Shown here piece after piece: positions 39,958 to 58,216 of a DNA stretch of 64,000 nucleotides. This DNA comes from Setophaga petechia (lineage: Eukaryota > Chordata > Aves > Passeriformes > Parulidae). How positions within the stretch are numbered: the first letter of the stretch is position 1; each line of letters starts with the position of its first letter. The notes under the pieces were generated by a model. The model was not told the origin of the DNA, made no database searches, and worked only from the letters and a program-made list of their open reading frames with translations. Position numbers and translations under genes: made by a program. The stretch is from positions 7,769,001 to 7,833,000 of the forward strand of contig JANCRA010000033.1 in the NCBI GenBank assembly GCA_024362935.1. Direction: 5' to 3'.

Positions 39958-42900
39958 GGCCTGGGATCCTTCCTTCCTGGGGCTCCCAGGAGGAATCCCT
40001 GACTCTGGGTAAAGTCTCAGGGGATCTGAACCTGCCCCAGGAAATGCTGAGGGAATGGAGCTGCTTTAGGCACAGCCCACTGAAGGGAGCTGAGCTCCCA
40101 CAGGCAGCTTTCAGGAATTCACAGCTTTAAATACAAATATCTTCCCCCAGGGGCAGAATTCTCCAATTTCAAACCAATGATGCAAAGAGCAGAGTTTATC
40201 CAGCACTAGAGTCACTGGAAAAAATTTAACTTCCACAAATGGACAATGATGTCCCAGGGCAGTGGCTGAACTTTGCTTCCCAGTTTTCCATTTTTCCCCC
40301 CCTTTTCTACTTGAACTGCAGGCACCAGGCAGAGTGTTCCTGCTAATTTGTATAAATGAGCAATAAAATTAAAATTGTGCTCACCTGGAAGGTGTTCTGT
40401 GCAGAAAAGCTTTGATATCCCTTATGAATGCTGGTTCTGGTTTGAACTCATGCCTTTCTAATCCAAACCAGTTTTAGGAGGAGGGGAAATGCTGTTAGAT
40501 AAAGAGAATAAAAGTGGGGTTTTTGAAAGGGTTTTGGGTGCTCACTGTACAACAACCAAAGCTGGAAGAGTTCTCAGAAAATCCTCCTGTGCTCAAGAAG
40601 TTGTTGGCTCAGAAAAACCACAAACTGCTCATCTTAAAGAAGAAAATGTGGGAAACTCCAAAGCCAGGGGCTGCTCTGATGGAGAGGACTCAAAGAGCTC
40701 CTGGGCAGATCCTGCCCTGCCCTCCCAGAATTTGGGATGTGGAGATCCACAGGTGCAAGGCTCCAGTCCCTGCATGCATGGGCTGCCAAAATGCTCACCT
40801 GGCAAGTTCTCTCCCCACATTCAATGTAAATATGAATTCAATAAATATGAATTCTCTCCCCACATTCAATGTAAATATGAATTTTTCACTGTTTAGAACG
40901 TCCTGCAAGCTGAACCAGCTGCTTTATTCCCAGAGTAACAAAGAGCAGGAGAGACTCTGAAAGCTCCAGATAATTCAGGGATGAACACTTGGTGAAAATA
41001 AGATTTTCTTTAGCACTGACTTCACCTCCCAGCATGGTGTGATGTGTGTGAGCAGCACAGAGGGTTTTGGGAGTACACAGAAATGATTGCAGGCATTGCT
41101 AAATGAGCTTTAATCCTTCCCACTTGCTGCCTGTTTACCCAGGGATGAATTTTGCCCACTGGGGACATTTTATACAATGGCAGTCAGCAGTAATTAAACG
41201 AGAGAAAGCCACAAAGTAGCTAAATATTGCTTTAAGCTCCTTTGACAAATGAGACATTTGAAACAAAAGGGTTCAGATGCAGATTTGAAATCCCTGGATG
41301 CAGTTCAGAAATGCTGCAATGTGTTTAGAAACAGGAATCACTGCCACTTTTGCATAAGGGTAAATAACTGATGAGCTCTGCTATGATAATGCCATTTGCT
41401 CATAAGCACTGACCTAAAAACCCCCAAAGGTTATTGTCCAGAAAGATCAACTACTGATGAGCAGATTTATACCAAAATTCTTCCTGTAGCTCCTTGAAAT
41501 TTTCCTGAAGAAGCTCTGTAGGACTTGGCTTGAAATGCTGCAATTATAAATAGAAATTTGCTCAATTCCAGCTCAGGAACTTTTCTCAGTCAGTAAATAA
41601 CTCCCAGACAATATCCCAGGCTGCTGTCACCCATGCTCCCCCTGGATCCTGCCATGCAGAACGATCTGCTCTCTCTCTCTGCTGAAATAATTAAGGAATT
41701 AAGTTGATTAGGGAAACCAAACCCCATCCAAGCCCTGCAGATGATGGGATGACTGAAGGTGCCCGTGGCAGGACAGACAGGACAGCCCTGCTGTGCTGCT
41801 CTGCTCTCCAGGCTGCAGGGATGGAGCAGCTCTCGAGTTCCTCAGCCCTAAATGCACAAAACTCTGTGGTTCAGGTGTGTAAATCCTTTTTCTGCACTTG
41901 TCTCTCCCTTTCAAGCTGTGCTGACACCCTCCCCAAAGGCTGGAACTCATGGAAAAACCTAACAGAAATACAATAGTAAACCAAAAATTACTTTTTGCTG
42001 TATAACAAGTTTTAAAATTTACATTTTGCTTTATAACAAGTTTAAATGTACAAGAGGTACAAGTTTTAAATGCAAATCCCTGCTTTAAAAGCAGTTAATG
42101 TGTGTACTTGGTTTTTTGCCTTAATCTGCCTGACCTCAGTTTTTACATCAGGGTTAAACGTGTAAATATTTCTTGTATTTGTGTTTATTCAAAATACATA
42201 TTGAATAAACAATATATATATATTTTATATATATTATATATAATATATATAATATATATAATATATATAATATATAATATATAATATATATTATATATAA
42301 TATATATAATACATTATATATAATATATATATAATATATATATAATATATTATATATATATTATATGTATTCAATATATATTTTGAATAAACACAAATAC
42401 AAGAAATATCAAGCTAGTTGTGGGTAGTTTAATGAAGATTAATGATGGCATTTGCAAACAACTGACTCCTACCTGGGGCCTCAGGGGGAGCAAGAGGAAA
42501 TTCCAGGATCACATTTTACACTGATGTAAACCCAGAGCAGCAGAAAAACTGGAACATTCCCAGCCATCCATCAAGGAGTAGGTGCTGCTGCTCCCAGCAT
42601 CTGCCTGGGAGGATTTCAAAGCCCAGATTCCAGCTGCTGCTGGATTGTGTCAGCTTTGGTCACAGAGAAGGGCTGGCTGCTCAAAAATGCTGAATAAAGA
42701 CCTCAGGTGCCAGAGCTGTCAGCAGATCTGAGCAGTGCTGCCTTTGCACATGCAGGCATCCTGCTGACTCATTTTCTTAATCACCTCTAAAAGTCACAGG
42801 CAGTTTGAAAATTCCCTTTCCTGAGGAGGCCGTCAGAACACAGATTTATCATAGCAGAGTGGCAGGGAAACTAAAGCAGCCCAACAAATGCATGTAGGAA

Positions 42901-43103
42901 ATTGGGTTTTATTGTTTTCTCTGTTCTGCTGCTGCAGAAAGTTTAAAAAATTATTGGAGATGGGATGGACTGAGGTGAGGTGCATTAAAATAGGGAAAGT
43001 ATAAAAAAGTTTATTTAAAAGACCAAGGAAAATTGGATTTTAGATTAAAATAAGGGAAGGAAAATCTAGGCTTGAGTCTGCATCAGAGGGAACTAAAGAC
43101 CAA
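39958..43103. other. Intergenic, no gene
   Basis: Contains a short duplication (CTCCCCACATTCAATGTAAA, near 40811 and 40857) and the AT palindrome at 42166-42409. Nothing else recognised. Confidence 0.5.
42166..42409. repeat. Long AT palindrome
   Basis: Left arm ATTTCTTGTATTTGTGTTTA continues with TTCAAAATACATATTGAATA. The right arm is its near-perfect reverse complement. About 150 bases of TA-rich sequence lie between. Confidence 0.93.
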
Positions 43104-43495
43104 TGTCACAGACATCTTTTTATGAAAATGCTTTCCTTGGGGTTTTTTCCTCCTGAGAAGCTGAGAGGCCTCAGGAACAGAATGTGAACATTGATTATCT
43201 GCTGCTGTGGAATGCAACAGGTGCATCTGGGATTGGGCTCATGTGGATGTTTGGAATTAATGGCCAATCACAGTCAGCTGGCTCGGACACAGTGTAGGAG
43301 CCAAAAAACCTTTGTTATCATTCTTTCTGATTCTGTTCTATTCTTAACCAGCCTTCTGAGATGAAATCTTTTCTTCTATTCTTTTAGTATAGTTTTAATG
43401 TAATATGTATCATAAAATAATAAATCAGCCTCCTGAAGCATGGATCAGATCCTCATCTCTTCCCTCATCCTCAGACCCCTGTGACCACGGTCACA
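43104..43495 (+). mobile_element. Solo LTR, GTCACAGACAT family
   Basis: 392 bases with a perfect 6-bp target duplication GACCAA (43098-43103 and 43496-43501). Same orientation as 30128-30510. Confidence 0.96.
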
Positions 43496-45039
43496 GACCA
43501 AAACCTTCTACCCACTGCAGTCAGTGCACAGCTGAAGATTTCATTCCATTCCTACAGGATCTGTTTACATTTTATGCTCCTATAAACGAAGTGAAGTTTC
43601 CTTTATAAAACATTTACAGGCTGTTTTTAAGAACCTCATGAGGCAGGTGAACTTGCCTTGGCTTTGGCCAAGGAGCGATTTGGGCAGCAGAGAGCCCCGA
43701 GCCAGCAGTGCTGGGCCAGCAGCACAGGGAGAGCCAGCCTGCCCAGGAGCTGCAATCCCAGCCTGAAGGGATGCCAGAGCCCAGGGAGGAGCCTGGCCAC
43801 GACCACAGGTGGGGAATGCCATCAGCATTATGGGATGGAGCCCCCTGATCCCCCCTTTATTCCCCATCTCCTGCTCAGGGTGGGCTCAGCACCGTGCACA
43901 GCCTGGGGGAACCCCAGAGGGGCTGGGGGGCTCAGCTCCCTCCCAAAACCTCTCCAGGCTCCCTCCCAAAGCCTCTCCAGGCTCCCTCCTAAAGCCTCTC
44001 CAGGCTCCCTCCTAAAGCCTCTCCAGGCTCCCTCCCAAAACCTCTCCAGGCTCCCTCCCAAAACCTCTCCAGGCTCAGCAAATGAAGGGAAAGATAATTG
44101 GGCTGAAGAAGAAAAGCCAGGAGAGGAAGGAGGGCTCTGCTACAGAAGGGTTAGAAAAACTCCAAAGGCCTCCAGGCATGAGCATGAAACTCAAATTTGT
44201 GAGAGGAAGTCTGAGGCAGATTATTCCTCCCTTTTGTAAGGCAAATGTCTAATTATACAAAGCAGGATGTTCTGTTTCAGAAGAGATTTGGGAGGTTTCA
44301 TGCAATATTGATACAGAAATTGTATTTAATGCAGGTTTACAAGGCGAGAGGTAAAAGGAAATGTAAATGCAAACGCGGGGTTTTATCCTGTGGCTCTTCC
44401 TTCTGTCAGAGAGCTGCCTCAGTGCTGGAAGTCTCCTGTGAAACAGCAAAATTCTCCCAACTGGAGGCAGTTTCAGGTACACAGTGTGTGTCCAGAAAGG
44501 GAAAGAAGCTGTGAGCTTAATCTAACTGAATTTCCATTGTTGTTTGCTGTTGCTATTTATTTTACTCATTTTTCTTTCAGAGGAAGAAACACAAAATCCG
44601 TGTTAGAGGGAGCTGGATCAATACTGAGGAATTCTTTGTCAGATGAAATAAGAGCAATCATTAACCTTGCTGCTTATGAATTAAATGCAATCTCCACTTT
44701 TCAGCTCACCTCTCCCACAGCATCCCCTGCAAACTTCCCTCATTTCCTCAGCAATTAAAGCCCAGCTCAACCACCCAAAAAAGGATTTTAACAACCATCC
44801 TTGGAGCTCTCTTCCTGCTGTTTGGGTGGGAAAAAGGAGGAGGTGTTTCCTGATGTGGATCAGGGGTTTTGGTGACAGGGACTCTCCAGGCTGCTTCCTT
44901 AGGTGTGGATTTGTGGATCAGGGATGTTATTGAGAGCCCTGATGTGTTGGAGCAGCACCTGGAGAAAGTTGATGGCCACAGCCCAGCTCTGGGGTATCCT
45001 GGCCAAATTCCAGCCCATTTCACTCCAGTGAAAGTCATC
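43496..45039. other. Intergenic; one small repeat
   Basis: Apart from the minisatellite at 43925-44078 no element is recognised. Confidence 0.5.
43925..44078 (+). repeat. 24-bp minisatellite
   Basis: About six units of CTCCCTCCCAAAACCTCTCC plus AGG, with AAAGC variants. Confidence 0.93.
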
Positions 45040-45285
45040 CAGGAGCTGGAGCTGCTGGAGAGATCCAGAGGAGGCTCCAGGATGGGCAGAGGGATGGAGC
45101 AGCTGTGCTGGCACAGCTGGCATTGCTCACCTGGGCAGGAAAAGCTCTGGAGTGAGCTCAGAGTGGCCTTGCAGTGAGAGATGGAGAAGCTTTGGACAGG
45201 GATGGAGGGGCAGCACACAGGGAATGGCTTCAAACTGGCAGGGAGCAGGGTCAGAATGGATTTTAGGAGGAATATCTATGGAGAC
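45040..45285 (+). mobile_element. CR1 LINE fragment
   Basis: GGAATGGCTTCAAACTGGCA...AGAATGGATTTTAGGAGGAA corresponds to the avian CR1 segment '(A/G)GGAATGGCTTTAAACTGAAAG..AGATTAGATATTAGGAAGAA'. Borders are approximate. Confidence 0.75.
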
Positions 45286-46319
45286 ACCTGATGTCATTGT
45301 CCACATTGCCCAAAGCAAAATCAAAACCAAGTTTCTAAAATGATTGTAAAGTTTTTAATCTCTGACAAACCACTGATCTCTCAAAGTCATCAGCAGTTTC
45401 AAGTTCCAATTGAAATTTCTGTGCAGATGGAATAATATTTGCTGCTACTTGTGCACTGTTAAAAGCCAGGGACAGAACAGGTTTGAAGCGGGAGATGTTG
45501 AAATAGTGTGGAACTATTTATACATTTGTATTTACAATAAATATTTTTACCACAGCTTTGTTTTGTTGGAGTCCTCATGTGCACAGGAGTGAATCTTTTA
45601 ATCTGCAGATCAGATTTCTACAAGAAGGTACAAAGCTGTGCTGCAAGTATTTGTTTGATTTCTTGTTTCCTTTCCTTGCAGTAAATCCTGCCTCCCTGCT
45701 GGACCCTTCCATCCATCCCTGTTGTGTCACTGAGCAATAGGATATTGATACATTCCTAAAAACAGAAATATTTTTGCCTCTTGCCTGACCAATGGGACTC
45801 CTTAAAATTTGAGTTTGCCCTCCTGAATTTTAGGGAGTTTGATGCTTGTTAAGAATTTTGGCTGCTTTATGGTTTCTCAGAGAATGGCTGAGTTCTGCAG
45901 GATTAATTCTTCACCCTCAGCTCTCCACCCCAAACACTTCTGTACTATTTCAGGCAGATTAGTAACGTGTACTGCAATGATTAGGTTAAAATCACAATCG
46001 TAAACTTATGCATGTAACATCTCTTGCTTGCAGGGTTTCATGGGGTTTTCTTTTTCCAGCAAACCTGTTTGATTTCATCTTCTCGCAATCCAGGTCTAAT
46101 TTTCAAAGTTCCCTTTGCTTTTGCCAAGGCACCCTGGTGTCAAACCTCTCATTAACCAGGTCCAAATCTCTGATGTTAACCAGGTCCAAAGTGCACCATG
46201 TGTCCTGTGTCCCCCAAAATTCCAACAGAAACCTCGAGGGGTGGGAGCTGGGCAGGTTTGCTGTGAGCTCAGCGCTGCAGAGGGGGGATTTGGGGATTTG
46301 GGGATTTGGGGTGGGGAGA
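45286..46319. other. Upstream flank of CBLN4, nothing recognised
   Basis: No gene or repeat recognised. Distal regulatory sequence for CBLN4 could lie here but is not visible. Confidence 0.4.
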
Positions 46320-46400
46320 GGAGGAGAGGGAAGAGAGACACAGAGAGAGAGAGAGACAGAGAGACACAGAGAGAGAGAGAGACAGAGAGAGAGGGGAGGG
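46320..46400 (+). repeat. GA-rich simple repeat
   Basis: GAGAGACAGAGAGACACAGA-type purine repeat just upstream of the CBLN4 CpG region. It may be a GAGA-like promoter-proximal tract, but no function can be shown. Confidence 0.7.
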
Positions 46401-46659
46401 CAGTGTGCAGCTCTGCCGCTGCTCTCAGAGCAGCATCTGGCAGCAGCTTTGGGAAGCTCCCGCTCCCCGCTCCGAGCATCCCGGAGCTGCAGCTGGAATT
46501 AGCGGCAGGCATGGCAGCGCCACATGGCTTCGTTGCTCCGCCGCTCCTCGTTCCTCCCTGTCGGCGATAATTCACCTGAGGGCTTCGCCTCCCCCGCCTC
46601 CCCTTCTCGCGCTCTTTTCTTTTGATGTGGAGAGAGGGGAGGAAAGGGCGCTGTGGGCA

Positions 46660-52833
<6,174 letters not shown>

Positions 52834-53045
52834 AGTCAATTTTCCCGAGGTGTTCATCCAGGTGTGGACTCATCCTTGTTCCATGAAGATTGTTCCTGTC
52901 ATCATGGAGTGATGGTTCTCTATTGCTTCCTCATGGGTGATTTTGGATTCTCTCCATGGATTCTGGCCCCATCTGAACTACTCAGAAGTTCCACAGAGTT
53001 TGGTGTGTCCAAATATGAAATCTTTGGCCTGAGACTAAAGCAGAC

Positions 53046-53051
53046 AATAAA
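53046..53051 (+). promoter_or_regulatory. CBLN4: CBLN4 polyadenylation signal, proximal
   Basis: AATAAA about 213 bases after the CBLN4 stop codon. A second hexamer follows at 53880. Confidence 0.4.
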
Positions 53052-53879
53052 TATCAACGCTTAAGGTTTCGGCCTAGAGCTGCCTGCAAGATTTACTCCA
53101 GTTTCCCTTCCTGGATTCGGGGAAGAAGTGGATTTTCTTTAACTGTGAAAAGACTGGCACCAAGTCTTTCATGCAGGAGGGTTTGAGTTCAGACTTCAAG
53201 CAAGAGTCAGCGTGCTGCTGCCAAAGAGCTGTGTGTTGGTGTATTGGTCATGTTTGTGTCCTGGGCTGCACGGCCATCATCCATTGCCCTGTCCTAGAGA
53301 GGTCATTCCTATTGCTGAGGGCTGACCTGAGCTCTCCTCTCTGTGCTGTGTGTTGGATGCTTCACCCAAATATTTAAGCTCAGTCCCAGCCAAGTCCAGC
53401 CTCCATAAATCCGAGGGGCTGTGGATGTGTTCTGGTTGGGTATGGAAGGGGCTCCTCTTTTCCACCTGCTGATTCCTAAAAAAGGAAAAGCAGATTCCAA
53501 CCATTCAGGGTTAAAGGTGGGCACGCAGGCACAGCTTTGCCCTGCAGGACACCTCACATTTGTTCTTCAGTTTTAATTAACTTGATTGATAATTGCTGCT
53601 TTATTCAGCTCCCGAGGGATTCCTTCCTTAGGCACAACCACTTTGTCAGCTGGAGATGAGATCCCCCTTGTTTGTATTTCTGTGTATTTTCCAGCCCTTC
53701 TGTTGTGTTAAAGGTCTTATCTGGTTTTGCCTTAACTCCACAGGTGTATAAAATTTTAGATTATTTGTTTAACAAATATGGAAGGCAAATAACTGGTACC
53801 TAACTTGGTGCAAAAGCTTCCCAGCTTTTTGTACAGGTCATGTGAATTCATAAACTTATTTATTGTCATATTGGTCCAT

Positions 53880-53885
53880 AATAAA
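53880..53885 (+). promoter_or_regulatory. CBLN4: CBLN4 polyadenylation signal, distal
   Basis: AATAAA about 1.05 kb after the stop codon, within AT-rich sequence. It would give a 3' UTR of about 1.05 kb. Confidence 0.4.
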
Positions 53886-55199
53886 GATTAAGATATGTTA
53901 GCTGAATTTTTGACATTTGGATTTTGGGAGGATTTTCGCTTCATACTATTTTTTTATTGGATATAATTATTATATGCAAAATGGAAACTTTTGGGATTCA
54001 CAGAAAATATCCCAGGAGGCAGAAAAGCTGCCATGAGTTAGTTGGTAATCAGAGTGATCTAGAAATAACCTATGCATTTAATTTAAAAATAGAATTTAGG
54101 CAGAAATCCTGGCCTCACTGAAGCTGGTGTTAAGAATCACATTCATTATAAAGGATTTTGGATGAAACCTCTGCTTTAGGTTCTGCCATCAGCATCAAAC
54201 TCCAGTGCCATCAGATTGATATATTCAATATTCAATATTCAATATTCAATATTCAATAAAATGATTTTCACATGAGCTCCCAACAAAACCTCCATCCCTC
54301 GTGCCCCAAATACACTGAATTGATGGATCTTTGTGCCTTGCATATCATGGAGGATGTGGTTCTAAATCAAAAAATTCTGTATATTTGAAAATGTGTGTGG
54401 GGGAAGCATCTGCAGCACCCTGGGAGCTTCCCTGGAAGCCACTTTGGGCTGGGATTTGCTGCTTTTGGGGTCTGTTTCCAACTCCTTCCCCTGCTGGCTG
54501 AGTGCAGTGTGTCCTGTTGGTATTGCACTGACTGGAAATCTGATTTATGGCTGCTTGGTGCTCCTTGAGAAGATATCAGGGAATTGGTGGCACAGCTTTG
54601 TGCCCAAATTCCTGATTTTTTCACCCACCCCACAGGAGATTTTGGGCTGTTTCAGGAGGCTTGGTGGGTAGGAGGTGATTTTTCACACCCAGTTTTGTTG
54701 CTGTCCTGACCACTGCAGCTGGGGAAGAAGTGGAAGGGCCTGGCAAGAAGGTGAATGATTCACATTGCTCAAAAATCTCAAAAAGTTGTGATGACCAATC
54801 AAAATGTGTTACTGCTGTAGCCCCAAATGTGTGTATATAAATATATATATATCCAACCCACCTGCAATTGCAGATCATAGTTTGCATGATGTTATAAAGA
54901 GGTTACTTGTCCTAAGAGTTTATTTCAGAATGGAGCATTGGTATTTTGTATAAAACTGGTCAAATCTGCCATTTCCCCCTGCCCATGGATATATCTGTAA
55001 TGTAAAAGAAATGTTGCTACTGAGACAGAAGAAAAATGGCATTAAAGGTGTCAGTATAATTTCTGAACGATGAAATGTATTTAACTCCTTTAATTTGTGA
55101 GCACATGAGCTCTAAAGGCTGCTTGAGCACCCAGCAATAATCCTGAGCTGGCTCAATATTGCTTCCATTGCCCCTCAGCAAAACATTTCTGATTTCTTC
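53886..55199. other. Downstream flank, nothing significant
   Basis: Only a short TTCAATATTCAATA simple repeat (about 54220-54258) was noted. Confidence 0.5.
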
Positions 55200-56125
55200 A
55201 GAGTCATTAATGCTTATTTAAACCTGAGCTGGAGAGACTGGGGAGTTATCACTGGAAGGATTCATTTCGGTGGAAAAGCTTCTACAACCAGAATTGCCAA
55301 TTAATTGTTTTGCTAAAGGAAAGGTTTAAATGGAGCTGCTGTGATCACTCAGAGGAGGCCTCTGGGGCCAGCCAGGTCACACTTAAACATTTAAATAAGA
55401 ATAAACTGTGGGGTTTAGACACAACTTGAGCTTCCAGATCTTGCCCTGCTCCCAGAAGAGAGAGAATGACCCAGGCTGGAAAATAAAATTCCTTTTCCTT
55501 CTGCCTTCCCATGTCCTGCCACAGCATTTTCCTGTTGAGGGACAACAGCTCAGGACACATTTCACTTTTTAGGGTCATTTATGATTGGAGGTTTGATTGG
55601 TTTTTTTAGTTTGATTGGTTTTTTTTTTTCATTAAGTCATTAATGCTTATTTAAACTTGAGCTGGGCAGTTATTCACTGGAAGGATTCATTTCGGTGGAA
55701 AAGCTTCTACAACCAGAATTGCCAATTAATTGTTTTGCTAAAGGAAAGGTTTAAATGGAGCTGCTGTGATCACACAGAGGTGGCCTCTGGGGCCAGCCAG
55801 GTCACACTTAAACATTTAAATAAGAATAAACTGCAGGGTTTAGACAACTTGAGCTACCAAATCTTGCCCTGCTCCCAGAAGAGAGAGGCTGGAAAATAAA
55901 ATTCCTTTTCCTTCTGCCTTCCCATGTCCTGCCACAGCATTTTCCTGTTGAGGGACACCAGCCCAGGAGACATTTCCATTTTTAGGGGCATTTATGATTG
56001 GAGGTTTGATTGGTTTCCAAGTCATTAATGCTCATTTAAACTTGAGCTGGGGAGTTACTCACTGAAGGGATTCATTTTGATGGAAAAGCTTCTACAACCA
56101 GAATTGCCAATTAATTGTTTAGCTG
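55200..56125 (+). repeat. Threefold tandem segmental duplication
   Basis: The anchor AGCTTCTACAACCAGAATTG occurs near 55278, 55699 and 56086, preceded each time by GTCATTAATGCT(T/C)ATTTAAAC. The first two copies are about 435 and 380 bases long and share CTGGGGCCAGCCAGGTCACA. The third is cut short at about 56125. Confidence 0.95.
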
Positions 56126-57228
56126 CATTGGGCTGCTCTGTAGGGGTTAGAGCTGACTTCTGATCCTCTGCAGTTCCAGCAGCCTCGTGGATTTTGGGGA
56201 GGGCACAATCCACAATCCTGCCCCTGCTGCACCAGGTGAGGATCCACACACATCCTTCACCCACTTTCCAGGAGCTTTGTGCCTTACAAATGCTGATTGT
56301 GCCAGAAAACTTTAGCCACACGTGGTAAGGACAAAATTAAGAAGTTACTTTCTGAGAATAAGAGATTTATTTTATTTATTTGTTTATTTTATCAGTATTT
56401 ATGAACGAGAGCAGGATCGTTACTTTTTAAATGTGGTTTATTCATATTTTGTCCATTTTTTTTTTTGGTGAAAATAAGGGGAAATCCCCTCTCTTTTTCC
56501 TTTCTTTCACTCCTCAGTGATGTAAATGCTGTTTCCCTGCCTGCCTCTGTCCCCCAGTGCAGAAATCTGCTCTGTCTGTTGGATCCTCTGTGCTGTCAGC
56601 AATCTGGGCTGCACAAGCCACGAAACTGCAGAGCCCAAAAAAATCCTGCTCAAAAGAACTTGGTGGCAAAAGTATTTTTGAAAAGCTACCGAGGTAGCTT
56701 TGAACTTTTCACAAGCTCTTTGTCACTAAATAAAAAGGAAAAATCAACTTTGAAACAGAGAGAAGGAAAACATATTCCCTTTTATTTTAACAAGGCTTTA
56801 TGTGTGGTTACATCATTTTCTGGCAGTGTCTGAACATTTTATGAGAGTTAATTCAATCACTTTGGCCTTTTTATGGCTCAGCAAGTGCTGCAACCAGCTG
56901 AGAAAATGGGAACAGGGTTTGGGAAATGATTCCCAGGTGCCAACACATCCAATCCTGGTCCTGTTCAGTTTGCTGGATCAGTTCTTTTTCTGAGACAGGA
57001 CATTTTTTAAACACAAAGAATGGTTCTGGAGTAAATGGAATTCTGCTGTATTTTCCCCTTCCATATTTTATCTACATATCATTCCTAGAAAGATGAAGAG
57101 TGTGAGATGCCTGAAGATTTCCCCAATTAGCTGCCAACTCTTTGTTTTAGCCCCCAGAGGAACACACCTGCACACAGAGCATTTTTACAAGCAGGTTTGG
57201 AACAGAGAAATAAATGCAGGGAGCTCTA
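56126..57228. other. Flank, nothing recognised
   Basis: No gene or repeat recognised. Confidence 0.5.
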
Positions 57229-57405
57229 AGGCCCTTCCCTTCCCTTCCCTTCCCTTCCCTTCCCTTCCCTTCCCTTCCCTTCCCTTCCCTTCCCTTCCCT
57301 TCCCTTCCCTTCCCTTCCCTTCCCTTCCCTTCCCTTCCCTTCCCTTCCCTTCCCTTCCCTTCCCTTCCCTTCCCTTCCCTTCCCTTCCCTTCCCTTCCCT
57401 TCCCT
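57229..57405 (+). repeat. (CCCTT)n pentanucleotide array
   Basis: About 35 uninterrupted CCCTT units. Frames across it on both strands are open only because of the repeat. Confidence 0.98.
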
Positions 57406-58216
57406 GTGGATTTTTAGACAACCACAAATATTTAAAATCATTATTGAAATATTGATAAACATTCAGCACTTATTGGTACAAATTAACCAACTCAGCTCAG
57501 TTACCCAACACTATGAAATTTGTGCCATTTTTGACTTCTTTTTTTTCCCTTTATTTTCATTAATAAATCTCCCTGGGCACTGAAGGAAACACTGAAGAGA
57601 GCTTCAACACCATAAAAATGGAAATAATTCCAGGGAGCAGCTGCAGGGCTCAGAGTCAGGGTGGAACTGCTGAGTGCAACCCAGATTTAGAGGCAGAACA
57701 GGAGATAACACGAGCTACAGATCTCTTTCAGGACACCTCATCCCTCATTCCTTGGAGAGAAATAAACTCTGGCTCGTTTCTAGAAAGCCAAATAATGAAA
57801 ACATGTGAAGAGTGAATACCTAAAGCACAGCAAAGCTGAGGAACATCAGGGCTGTGTGAGAAATGACTTCTCCAGCAGCACTGAGTGTTTTACTTTTTGT
57901 GCAGAGCTTAAATGGATTTCTACCACAATAATAAAGGCTTCTGGAGGAGATAACTCCAAGCCCATCTATCTCTGCTGCCTGGAACTCAACAGTGGTTAAG
58001 TGAGACAGTCTGGGCTTGTTCTGCTGCACCCCTGATTCCGTGGGCAGGTTCAGCTGCCAGCTCCTCTTTGTGCAGCAATGATCCCCTCAGTGAGCAGAAG
58101 ATGCTTCCTCAGGTCTCAGGGACAGGGAGGGTTTGCAGCTCTGATCAGTGCCAGAGCAGGAGCTGTGCTGAGCTCTCAGCCTGACTCTGGGTGTTCAGGA
58201 GCTGCATTGAATACCC
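57406..58216. other. Flank, nothing recognised
   Basis: Unique-looking sequence. Confidence 0.5.

Noticed and set aside
57093..57469. Pro-Phe-Pro-Ser-Leu and Gly-Arg-Glu-Gly-Lys repeat proteins
   Set aside because: Both strands of a CCCTT microsatellite.
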